This document shows, piece after piece, positions 47,637-56,971 of a stretch of DNA of 64,000 bases. Below the pieces are notes generated by a model. It was not told the origin of the DNA. It did no database searches and worked only from the letters and a program-made list of their open reading frames with translations. This DNA comes from Myxococcales bacterium (GTDB lineage Bacteria > Myxococcota_A > Polyangia > Polyangiales > Polyangiaceae). Position numbers and translations under genes: made by a program. The stretch lies in the NCBI GenBank assembly GCA_025359105.1, contig JANYHK010000067.1, positions 27,263-91,262 on the forward strand. The letters are read 5' to 3'. Within the stretch, counting starts at the first letter, position 1. Each line of letters begins with the position of its first letter.

Positions 47637-48781
47637 GTGGGCCGGGCCGCGCTCTCGCCGAGCGCCTCCATCAGCTCCCCGACGCGCTGAAATCGGTCGT
47701 CGGGATCGCGCTGCAAGCACGTGCTCACGATGCGCTCGAGGCTCGGCGGCGCCTCCGGCCGCAGCTGCCTGAGCGGCGCCACCGACTCGCCGAGGACGCG
47801 CGCGCAGAGAAGATTCACGTTCGGCGCGACGAACGGAGGCTGGCCCGTCACGAGCTCGTGAAGGCACGCGCCGAGCGCCCAGATGTCGGCGCGCCCGTCG
47901 ACGTCGTTTGGAGACCGAATCTGCTCGGGCGGCATGTGATGCGGCGAGCCCAGGAGGCCCCGCGCGGCGAGGGCTCCATCCTCCCTGTCCTCCGGCGTCT
48001 TCGCGAGCCCGAAATCGATCACCTTGATGCGCTCGCGGCCATGCGCCCGCGCGAGGACGATGTTCGCGGGCTTCAGATCGCGATGAACGATGCCGAGCGC
48101 ATGCGCCTCGGCGATGGCGTGGCACGCGCCGAGCACGTGCGACATGGCGGCGTCGAAGGGCAGTGGGCCCTGGGACGCGAGCACGCGGGCGAGGTCGCGA
48201 CCCTCGAGGCATTCCATCGCGATGAACGGGGCGCCCGTCTCGAGTGTGCCGACAGCGAAGACCTCCGCGGTGTGCGCCCCGCTGAGACGCGCCGTGGTGC
48301 GTGCTTCCCGCTCGAATCGGAGCACCGCGTGCGCGTCGGACACGAGCGCGTCATGCATCATCTTGAGGGCGACCTTCGTCCCGAGCCGGAGGTGCCGCGC
48401 GGCGACGACGATCCCCATGCCGCCTACGCCGAGGACTCGCTCCACCCGGTACGTCCCGGCGACGAGCTGCCCGGGCACCGGCGGCGGAGCGATGCGACGC
48501 GTGTCGTGTCGCTCGCCGGATACGGAGGCCTCGGAAGAGCCCAGCGCGACCACCTGCCGGCAGGAGGAGCAGGCGTCGAGGTGGTCCTTGATCCCGCGCT
48601 CCTCGTCGCGAGACGCCGTCCCTTCGAGAAAGAGGGCGAGCTCATCGTCGTCGACGCACCGGCCCGTGGCCCGGCGCTTTTCGACCCGGGACGCGCCGCG
48701 CGAGGCGCTTCGCCGTGACGTCGAGCTCTGCGCGTTCGGCGCGGTTGGCGTCACACCGTATCCTACGCGGGCGGAACTCAC
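47633..48781 (-). CDS. Ser/Thr protein kinase with N-terminal anti-sigma-like zinc finger
   Basis: 382 residues from GTG 48781; the start is uncertain. Residues about 44-78 match a zf-HC2/anti-sigma finger (DDDELALFLEG, then HLDACSSC). The kinase domain starts near 105 (YRVERVLGVGGMG, ALKMM, HRDLKPANI, DFGLAKTP, PEQI). There is no membrane segment. The stop overlaps the sigma-like gene, so the two are made in fixed ratio. The simplest model is that the finger holds the sigma factor and phosphorylation controls release; this is inference. Confidence 0.88.
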   Translation of the reverse strand: MSSARVGYGVTPTAPNAQSSTSRRSASRGASRVEKRRATGRCVDDDELALFLEGTASRDEERGIKDHLDACSSCRQVVALGSSEASVSGERHDTRRIAPPPVPGQLVAGTYRVERVLGVGGMGIVVAARHLRLGTKVALKMMHDALVSDAHAVLRFEREARTTARLSGAHTAEVFAVGTLETGAPFIAMECLEGRDLARVLASQGPLPFDAAMSHVLGACHAIAEAHALGIVHRDLKPANIVLARAHGRERIKVIDFGLAKTPEDREDGALAARGLLGSPHHMPPEQIRSPNDVDGRADIWALGACLHELVTGQPPFVAPNVNLLCARVLGESVAPLRQLRPEAPPSLERIVSTCLQRDPDDRFQRVGELMEALGESAARPT

Positions 48782-48853
48782 TTAACCCCTCGGTCGGGCG
48801 AGGCGGTCCGCGCCTCGAAAGCGCGTGCGCCCTTCTCCCGGTCCCGCGACTGG

Positions 48854-51007
48854 CTACACGCAGTTGGGGTAGCCGGTGAACCCTGCCGCGCACTGGTCGC
48901 ACGCCGCTCCGGCGTAGCCCGTGTTGCACGCGCAGCCACCCTGCGGGTTGCACGTGCCGTGGCCGTTGCAGGTCGTGGCCGCCTGGCAGAACGTGCACGT
49001 CGGGTAGTTGAAGTAATTGGTCTCGCATTGACCGCATCCCGCGCTCGCAAATCCCGCAGTGCAGGCGCAAAAACCTTGCGGAGTGCACGTACCGTGGGCG
49101 TTGCATGTCGTGGCCGCCTGGCAGAACGTGCACGTCGGGTAGTTGAAGAAGCTCGCCGCGCACTGCGCGCACCCCGTTCCGGCGAATCCCGAGTTGCACG
49201 CGCAGGCGCCGCTGGGGGCGCAGAGCCCGTGACCGTTGCACGTCGTGGCGGCCAGGCACTGGGTGCACGCCGGGTAGCCGAAGTAATCGAGCGCGCACTG
49301 GTTGCAGCTGGCGCCCGCGAACCCAACGTTGCACACGCAGGTGTCGGGGCCCGCGCAGCTCCCGTGGCCGCTGCACGTGCCGGCCGCAGTGCAGCTCGGC
49401 GTCGGCAAGGAGGGACGCACGGTGACGACCACGTAAGGAGACGAGCCGATGACGACGAGCACCACGCCAGCTCCGACGCCGCGGAGAGCGACCGGGATGT
49501 GGTCGGCGTAGGCCTTCGTGCCCGGCGTCTCCGTCGTGAGCGCGATGGTTTGCACGGCGCCCGTGCCCGGATCGATGCGGTAAAGCTCCGCGTTGGTCGC
49601 GCCGAAGGCCCACAGCGCGTTGTCGCTGGCGAACTCCATGCCCGCAAGGTTGGGTAGCCCCTTCACGCCGCGGGAGACCTTCCCGTCGCGCGAGCGGACG
49701 TAGACGCGCGCGCCGAGCGCGTCGGGCTTCGCCAGCGACACCGCCACCAGGTCACCGTCGGGGCTCACGGCGAGCTCGTCGAGCGCGTTCGTCGAAAAGT
49801 CGATCTTCGCCACCTCCGGGGGAAGCGGCAGGGGGGTCGGCGGCGTGTTCGCCACGAGCTCCTTCGCGATGCCCACGCCTTGCGCGGGCGGCAGGACGTA
49901 CGCGAGGGCCTTCCGCGCGTCTTCGCTGGCGACGGGCACGGCGTCGAGAAAGCCCAGCGTCGTGAACGACTCGAGCACGACGCGGGCGTCCGTTTTCCCG
50001 TCGAGCTCAGTCGTGACGGCCAGCGAGGCCGCCGGCTTGCCTGCAAATCCGCCGGTGACCTCGAAGCGGAACCGTCGCCCGTCGGGCGCGACCGCCAGGT
50101 GCGACGGTACGAACGCGCCGGTGGCGTCGACCCCCTGCGTTGCCGCGCCCTTCTGGAGATACTGGACAGCGCCGTACCCTGGAACCGCGAACCAGAACGT
50201 CCCGTCGGGCGCCACGGAGACGCGGCTCGCGATGGAGAGCACGCGGCCGGGCTCGCTCGTCGTCACGAACTTCGGCGTCTCGAGCACTGGCTTTCCCGTG
50301 GCGATGTCGTACTGGACGACGCCGTAGCTGCGCGTGCGGACTCCGGACGCGTCCACCTTCACGGGATCGACGCGGTGGTACGCGAAGCGGCCACCGACGA
50401 TCGACGACAGCGACGACGCCTGCGCACCCACGCCGAGCGACCCGGCGAGCGGGTCGACACAGAAGCCCGTCGGGCTGTCGCACGTCGCGGGCGTGGTCCC
50501 CGACGCCGGCTTCGACGCGAACACGACCCCGGCCGCCGCGTGCCCGAGCGCGTCGACCTCTACGGTCACGGTGGCGAGGGTCGACGCGACGCGTGCAACC
50601 TGCGACCAAACCCCGTCGCGCTCGAACCACACGCGGCAGTCGTCGGCGGTCTGCTCGAAGTCTTCGACCGAGGCGGGCACGAACGGAACGGTGAGGCGAA
50701 CCGGCGCGGAGAAGCGGGCGGCGTCGGGGAGCAGGGCGAACTTAGGGCCGACGAACGACGCGGTCGGGCCGAGGACCACGTCCTCGGGCGCAGGGTAGGC
50801 GTCGAGGACGAGCGTGCGATCGAGCGCGCCGGCCGGGATCTCGAGGCGCACCCCCTCGAGCGCCGTGCCCGGCAGTCCCTCCACCGTACCGCCCGCCGGT
50901 CCGACCGCGAGCGGGAACGTCCCGGACACCGGTCCGGTCGATGACCCCTTGCAGGCCACGACGAGCGCGACGGCCGCTCCGACAGACGAGAACCAACTCC
51001 GACGCAT
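48854..51007 (-). CDS. Lipoprotein with propeller-like region and laminin/EGF-like repeats
   Basis: 717 residues. Lipobox VVAC. Residues about 30-150 resemble a ZU5-like domain (VGPAGGTVEGLPGTALEGVRL). The middle has propeller-like repeats (VAPDGTFWFAVPG, LAVAPDGRRFRFE, LAVSPDGDLVAVSL). The C-terminal about 170 residues are four Cys-rich EGF/laminin-type units of 45 residues, each with CNGHGxC, CACNxGFAGxxC and YPxC. It is probably an adhesin or matrix protein; EGF modules of this type are uncommon outside myxobacteria and eukaryotes. GGAGGG precedes the start. Confidence 0.85.
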   Translation of the reverse strand: MRRSWFSSVGAAVALVVACKGSSTGPVSGTFPLAVGPAGGTVEGLPGTALEGVRLEIPAGALDRTLVLDAYPAPEDVVLGPTASFVGPKFALLPDAARFSAPVRLTVPFVPASVEDFEQTADDCRVWFERDGVWSQVARVASTLATVTVEVDALGHAAAGVVFASKPASGTTPATCDSPTGFCVDPLAGSLGVGAQASSLSSIVGGRFAYHRVDPVKVDASGVRTRSYGVVQYDIATGKPVLETPKFVTTSEPGRVLSIASRVSVAPDGTFWFAVPGYGAVQYLQKGAATQGVDATGAFVPSHLAVAPDGRRFRFEVTGGFAGKPAASLAVTTELDGKTDARVVLESFTTLGFLDAVPVASEDARKALAYVLPPAQGVGIAKELVANTPPTPLPLPPEVAKIDFSTNALDELAVSPDGDLVAVSLAKPDALGARVYVRSRDGKVSRGVKGLPNLAGMEFASDNALWAFGATNAELYRIDPGTGAVQTIALTTETPGTKAYADHIPVALRGVGAGVVLVVIGSSPYVVVTVRPSLPTPSCTAAGTCSGHGSCAGPDTCVCNVGFAGASCNQCALDYFGYPACTQCLAATTCNGHGLCAPSGACACNSGFAGTGCAQCAASFFNYPTCTFCQAATTCNAHGTCTPQGFCACTAGFASAGCGQCETNYFNYPTCTFCQAATTCNGHGTCNPQGGCACNTGYAGAACDQCAAGFTGYPNCV
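48866..49395 (-). repeat. 135-bp tandem repeats encoding EGF-like units
   Basis: The block beginning GTCGTGGC recurs at 48972, 49107 and 49242, exactly 135 bp apart, with a diverged fourth copy near 49377. The two central copies are nearly identical over about 40 bases, which suggests recent duplication or gene conversion. Confidence 0.85.
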
Positions 51008-51125
51008 GCGGCCAAGCCCTCCCGAAGACCCTCGCGAGGACGCACCTCGTCAAGCGTCAGGTTACCATGGGTCAGCGGCGCGCTTTCGGCGAAGGGCAGC
51101 CGCCGTGCCGTCCCGGTGCCAGCGG

Positions 51126-52064
51126 TCAGAACCCGTTCAGCGTGTCCGTCACGCGGAGGAGATCACCGATCTCGAAGAAGTCGACCGCGACGAAGTTCGG
51201 CAAACGGTGCGCGGCGTCCGCGCACGAGCGCGCGTGCCCGACCAAGGTGTCGTACGCGTTCGCGACGGGCGCCTTGGCCTTGTCCGGCAAGCCGTTGGTG
51301 CTGAGCCAGTGGTTGACGAGGAAGAGCGCGTTCTTCGGATCGCCGCGGTTGAGCGCGCAGCTGAAGTCGGCGGGCTGCGTGAACGTGTACGGCGTATCCC
51401 ACGCGATGGAATAGATTTCGCGGATGCCGGGCGGAGGGTTCGTCGCGGTCGTCTTGCCCTCGACGCCGACGACGAGGCGCTTGTTCGCGTCGATCATGGC
51501 TCCGAGCGTCGGCCAGCCCGCCGCCAGGTCCCCGTCGAAGAGCATCGGGGCGAGCCCGGCGCCTGTGAGATCCGCGAGGACGTCGGTAGCGGGCACGTAG
51601 TCCTCGTAGTCGAGCGTGAGGACCTCGTTCGGGTGCGCGTCCAGGAACTTCTTGATGCTCGCGAGCGCCTCGGCGTGCGATTTTTTCGCGAGCGCGCATG
51701 ACACGTGGCAGAGGGCGCGGGCGCCACCGTCGTCGTACACGTCGAGCATCATGCACCGGACGCCGGCGTCGAGCTGCCTGGCGAGGCCGCTCGTCTGGTT
51801 CACATAAGGTGGCTCGAACCCGTACTCCGCCGCCGAGTACGCGTTGTGCGTGCAGGCGTTCGCGACCTGATCGAAGCGGCGCGCGCAGAGAGCCGCGTGC
51901 CCGTTGCACGCGCGCGGCGGCGCGGCATCCACCGCGGCGGCGTCCAGCGCTGCGGCGTCCGCTGGCGTCGTCCCCCCGGCGCCACCGTGCGAGCACGACG
52001 CGAGCGCCGCGAGGACCAGGACCCCGACGAGTCCGACGAGGCGACGCATGCCGTTCGCGATCAT
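51126..52064 (-). CDS. PI-PLC X-domain-like lipoprotein
   Basis: 312 residues from ATG 52064, overlapping the TPR gene stop (ATGA); ATG 52049 is an alternative. Lipobox ALASC. The PI-PLC signature is present: THNAYS with the first His, LDAGVRCMMLDVYDDG, LCHVSC with the second His, and HPNEVLTLDYED. Such enzymes cleave phosphoinositides or related lipids by acid-base His pairs; bacterial substrates are usually unknown. It is intact, unlike the PI-PLC relic at 25.4-26.0 kb. Confidence 0.83.
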   Translation of the reverse strand: MIANGMRRLVGLVGVLVLAALASCSHGGAGGTTPADAAALDAAAVDAAPPRACNGHAALCARRFDQVANACTHNAYSAAEYGFEPPYVNQTSGLARQLDAGVRCMMLDVYDDGGARALCHVSCALAKKSHAEALASIKKFLDAHPNEVLTLDYEDYVPATDVLADLTGAGLAPMLFDGDLAAGWPTLGAMIDANKRLVVGVEGKTTATNPPPGIREIYSIAWDTPYTFTQPADFSCALNRGDPKNALFLVNHWLSTNGLPDKAKAPVANAYDTLVGHARSCADAAHRLPNFVAVDFFEIGDLLRVTDTLNGF

Positions 52065-52771
52065 CCGAGCAGCGCGCGCACGTAGAGGCCGAATTGCTGC
52101 CTCTTCATGAACCCCGGGAGCTGCCCCCATGTACGCCGCGCCTCGAGCAGCGCCTCGCGCGCGCCGTCGCCCTTGCCCTGGCGCTTGCGCACGCGCGAGA
52201 GGCGAACGAGCGGCTCGAGCGACGACGTATTGTAGGTGGAGCTCACCTCGAGCGCCTCCTCGGCTTGCGGCAGACGCCCTAGGCGCTCGAGCGCGTCGGC
52301 CGCACCGAGGTAGGCCTCGCCATAACGCCGAAAGGTGCGCTCGGCGCCGCGCGCGCCCTGGCTCGAGAACGGCTCCCCCTTGTCCGGATCGATGCCCACC
52401 GCGTGACCGAAGGCCCGGAGCGCCTCGTCGGACTCCCCGCGCTTGAGGAGCGCGACGCCGCGGAGGTAGTCGATCTCCTGGTTTTTCGGGTCGAGCTTCT
52501 TCGCCTCGTCGAGCCAGTACAGCGCCGTGCCCGGCATGCGGAGATCGAGGTAGGCGAGACCGAGGTCGCGGCGCGCGGGCGCGTTGGCGACGTTGATGGA
52601 CGAGAGGCGCTTCAGCCGGGAGATGCGCGAGAGGTTCTTCACGATGACGACCGGATCGGGCAGCCACGGGCGAAGCACGAAGAACGCGAGCGCCGCGACG
52701 CCGACCTTGGGGTTCTTCTCGGCGTACGCGAGGAAGAACGTGGCCGCGTAGTACATCCAGTAATAGTTCAT
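52061..52771 (-). CDS. Membrane-anchored TPR protein
   Basis: 236 residues. An N-terminal hydrophobic region (YWMYYAATFFLAYA, then VGVAALAFFVLRPWLPDP) anchors it. TPR units follow (ARRDLGLAYLDLRMPGTALYWLDEAKKLDP, YLRGVALLKRGESDEALRAFGHAVGIDP, GAADALERLGRLPQAEEALE). It is likely a scaffold; it is coupled to the PI-PLC-like lipoprotein gene by ATGA. AGGATCCC precedes the ATG, and a TAGGAC element (52803-52808) about 30 bases upstream may be the -10. Confidence 0.82.
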   Translation of the reverse strand: MNYYWMYYAATFFLAYAEKNPKVGVAALAFFVLRPWLPDPVVIVKNLSRISRLKRLSSINVANAPARRDLGLAYLDLRMPGTALYWLDEAKKLDPKNQEIDYLRGVALLKRGESDEALRAFGHAVGIDPDKGEPFSSQGARGAERTFRRYGEAYLGAADALERLGRLPQAEEALEVSSTYNTSSLEPLVRLSRVRKRQGKGDGAREALLEARRTWGQLPGFMKRQQFGLYVRALLG

Positions 52772-52858
52772 GGGATCCTGGCTGGGCGGACGGCGGCTCG
52801 GGGTCCTACGTAGTACGGGGCGCGCTGGCCAATCCTGCCACGACCGCCCGCGCGTCAG

Positions 52859-53926
52859 GTGGGGACAGTGCAAGCCCAGTGCAGGCAGGCGGAGACGTGC
52901 GACGTGCACGGGCGACGCTTTTGCGCTAAATGCCGCGTTGCCGTGCACGCATCCGCCCGATTCGACGAGCTTTTCGCCCGCAAACCGGCCCTCCTCGCCC
53001 CGCTCGAGGACGTGTCGGACGCGGTGTTTCGGCGCCTCTGCCGCAAGCACGGGGCCGAGATCTGCCTCACCGAGTTCGTGAACGTCGAGGGGCTCCTGCG
53101 CGGCTGCAAGAACGCGCGCCGCAAGATCGCCCTCGCGCCCGACGACGAGCTCACCGCCATCCAGATCTACGGGTCCGATCCCGAGCGCCTCGCCGAGGCG
53201 GCCCGGTTTGCCGCGAGCGCCGAGCCCTTCTACCTCGATATCAACTGCGGCTGCTGGGTGCCGAAGATCAGCGGCCGCGGCGCCGGCGCGGGGTGGCTGC
53301 GCGATCCCACGGCGATGGTCGCGATGGCCAAGATGGTCGTCGCGAGCGTGCCGATGCCCGTCACGGTGAAGACGCGCATCGGCTGGGGCCCGGAATCGGA
53401 GATGCCCATCGTGGACCTGGCGCGCCGGCTCGAGGACGTCGGCGTCCGCGCGATCACCATCCACTGCCGCACGGCGAAGATGGGCCACAGCGGCGCCGCC
53501 GACTGGACGTGGGCGGCCAAGGCGCGCGAGGTCGTGACGATCCCCGTCATCGTCAACGGCGACGTGAAGTCGGGCGAGGACGCCGAGCGCGCGCTCGCGA
53601 CGACCAACTGCGCCGGCGTCATGGTCGGCCGCCGCGCGATCGAGCACCCCTGGGTCTTCCGCGAGGTGCGCGCGCGGCTCGATCGCGGCTGTGACATCGC
53701 CCCGCCGACGACCGACGAGCGCATCGATCTCTGCAAGGAGCACCTGATCGCGAACGTCGAAGCGCGCGGCGAGCCGTACGGCGTGCGCGTCACGCGTCGC
53801 CACCTGTCGGGCTACCTGAAGGGCCTCCACGGCGCCGCCGAGCTGCGCCGTCAGCTCAACGTGATCGACTCGCTCACGCAATGCCTCGAGCTGCTCGAAG
53901 GCGCGCGCCGTCCGGTGGCTGCGTAG
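52859..53926 (+). CDS. tRNA-dihydrouridine synthase family protein, variant active site
   Basis: 355 residues from GTG. FMN-dependent TIM barrel that reduces uridine in tRNA D-loops: APLEDVSDAVFRR, IQIYGSDP, VKTRIGW, IHCRTAKMGHSG, VNGDV and MVGRRAIEHPW are all present. The catalytic loop is INCGCWVPK; Trp replaces the Pro of the usual GCP. An N-terminal extension carries CDVHGRRFCAKC, a possible small zinc site absent from standard Dus. Which uridine it modifies cannot be told. The 3' region is convergent with a decayed segment. Confidence 0.9.
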   Translation: MGTVQAQCRQAETCDVHGRRFCAKCRVAVHASARFDELFARKPALLAPLEDVSDAVFRRLCRKHGAEICLTEFVNVEGLLRGCKNARRKIALAPDDELTAIQIYGSDPERLAEAARFAASAEPFYLDINCGCWVPKISGRGAGAGWLRDPTAMVAMAKMVVASVPMPVTVKTRIGWGPESEMPIVDLARRLEDVGVRAITIHCRTAKMGHSGAADWTWAAKAREVVTIPVIVNGDVKSGEDAERALATTNCAGVMVGRRAIEHPWVFREVRARLDRGCDIAPPTTDERIDLCKEHLIANVEARGEPYGVRVTRRHLSGYLKGLHGAAELRRQLNVIDSLTQCLELLEGARRPVAA

Positions 53927-53929
53927 CCC

Positions 53930-54403
53930 ACGATCTCGTCGAGCTTCAGCACGCGGACGTCCGCGATGACCGAGCTCGGCGCCCCGAATCGGGCGAGCGC
54001 CGTCGCTGCGCGCTCGAGCGCAGTCCCGCCGCTCTATTGGTTGCCGCTGATCGCGACAGGACCGGCAGCCCGGACGCCACGGTAGGCACGGCGACCATCG
54101 CGAAGACGAGCGCGTCCCCGCCGCCATCAAGGACCGCGGCCGTCATGCTGCCGCCCTCGCCGCGTGTTTCCTCGCGGCCGCGATCACGAGCGCCACGGCC
54201 GATCCCAGCAGATGCAGCCGCGGCCCCAGGCTCTCGTACACCGGACCAACCTGTGCGCCCAGCGCGATCGCGACGACACCGAGCGACATGGAGGCCGCGA
54301 TCCGCCCGACGCGCGCCGTGTCCGTGCCCACGCACCGCTCGACGTTGGGCTCCGTGCTCCAATTCCCTCACGCGCGCGGTTTCGTCCCAGGTCACGCCGG
54401 CAG
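53930..54403 (-). pseudogene. Segment with decayed minus-strand reading frames
   Basis: No intact gene in about 475 bases. The frame 54331-54143 gives 62 residues with one hydrophobic stretch (MSLGVVAIALGAQVGPVYESL). Its TGA overlaps an ATG at 54146 that opens a second short frame (MTAAVLDGGGDALVFAMVAV). That frame loses coding character, and a third frame then continues with ALERAATALARFGAPSSVIADVRVLKLDEIVG. This fits one or two genes broken by frameshift. Codon use still looks native, so the decay may be recent. I do not recognise the protein. Confidence 0.4.
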
Positions 54404-55759
<1,356 letters not shown>

Positions 55760-55837
55760 CGGGGGCCAGCATAGCCAAGGACGGGGCGTCCCGCCGCGTC
55801 CTTGGTCTCGGCCTTCCCGCGGCGGTGCTGGGCCTGA

Positions 55838-55843
55838 TAGCCT
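55838..55843 (+). promoter_or_regulatory. -10-like TAGCCT (extended TGA) before the anchored propeller gene
   Basis: TGA-TAGCCT ends nine bases before GTG 55853, with no ribosome site. No -35 is seen. Confidence 0.3.
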
Positions 55844-55852
55844 TCCCTACCG

Positions 55853-56971
55853 GTGAGAGCGAACGCAAAGCTGTATGGGCTGCTCGTGACCATTCTGGTC
55901 GTCCTGGTGCTCAACCTCGGCTTCCTGGGTGCGAACCTGTTCGTGCAGCTGCGCCGACCCGCGGCCGCGACGACGCGCACCGCGACGAGCGTGGAGACGC
56001 CCGCGGCCTCGGCGAGCGGCGCGGCCCCCGACGCGGCAGCACCGACGGTGCCCGCGGTCGCCGAGCGCGGCTTCCAGTGGCAAAACGCGCCGCTCATCGC
56101 CCAGGTCGGCGGTGACGAGACCGAAGACGTGGTCGGCCTCTTCACGACGGTCGGAGACGACGGCAAGCTCAGCTACTTCGTCGGCGCGTTCGACGGCGCC
56201 ACGCTCTCGCGCCTCTGGCGCGCCGGTCCCATCGCGGTCATCGAGCGCGGCGAGAAGTCGCCCATCCTGCAGCTCGCCGTCGGACATCTCCTCGCCGCCG
56301 AGTCCAACGGGGTGCACCTCTACACGCTCACCAGCGGCGAGGAGCGCGGCACCATCCACACGAGCGATCGCGTGACCGAGCTGTGCGTCCACGGCCCCGA
56401 CAAGTCGAAGGTCTGGGCGCGCGTCGCCGACGGCAAGAACGTGGCGCTCGACATCACGCTCGCCGAGGCGAAGGCGATGGAGCCGCCGCCGCAGGGGTGC
56501 TGGGCGCCCAAGCCGGCCAAGGTCGAGTCCCCTGCCGCGCCCGGGTTCGCGCCGTCCAAGGTGCTCGTCGAGGCGGACGTCGCGATCGCGCTCGGCGCGA
56601 AATCGCCGGGGACGCCGGTGCCGATGGCCGTCGGTTTCGACCCCAAGTCGAAGAAGATCCGCTGGCAACACGCCATCGCGGAGTCGGAGGATCCGACGAG
56701 CGTGGTCGCCGGAGCAGGACGCATCGCCGAGCTGTCGGACGGCCGACTCTATGCGTCGTTCCGCGCGCAGGCGGGCGGCTGGCGCTTCGCCGCGATCGAC
56801 GGGAAAGCCGGAGAGCGCGCGTGGGAGGTCCCGATTCCCGACGGAAACGCGTCGCAGGGCACGGTCACCGTGAGCCCCTCGCGCGTGTACCTCTTCCACG
56901 GCAACTGGCTCGACGTCTTCGACAAGATCACCGGACACCAGGCGGGGACGCTGGGCGACCACGGCCCGTGA
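55853..56971 (+). CDS. Membrane-anchored PQQ/WD-like propeller protein
   Basis: 372 residues from GTG. One N-terminal membrane helix (LYGLLVTILVVLVLNLGFLGANLFV), an Ala/Thr/Pro-rich linker, then propeller-like strands ending in typical PQQ-repeat text (RWQHAIAESED, RFAAIDGKAGERAWEVPIPDG, RVYLFHGNWLDVFDKITG). It is probably periplasmic. The stop overlaps the aminotransferase start by GTGA, so the two are coupled; the functional link is unclear. Confidence 0.78.
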   Translation: MRANAKLYGLLVTILVVLVLNLGFLGANLFVQLRRPAAATTRTATSVETPAASASGAAPDAAAPTVPAVAERGFQWQNAPLIAQVGGDETEDVVGLFTTVGDDGKLSYFVGAFDGATLSRLWRAGPIAVIERGEKSPILQLAVGHLLAAESNGVHLYTLTSGEERGTIHTSDRVTELCVHGPDKSKVWARVADGKNVALDITLAEAKAMEPPPQGCWAPKPAKVESPAAPGFAPSKVLVEADVAIALGAKSPGTPVPMAVGFDPKSKKIRWQHAIAESEDPTSVVAGAGRIAELSDGRLYASFRAQAGGWRFAAIDGKAGERAWEVPIPDGNASQGTVTVSPSRVYLFHGNWLDVFDKITGHQAGTLGDHGP

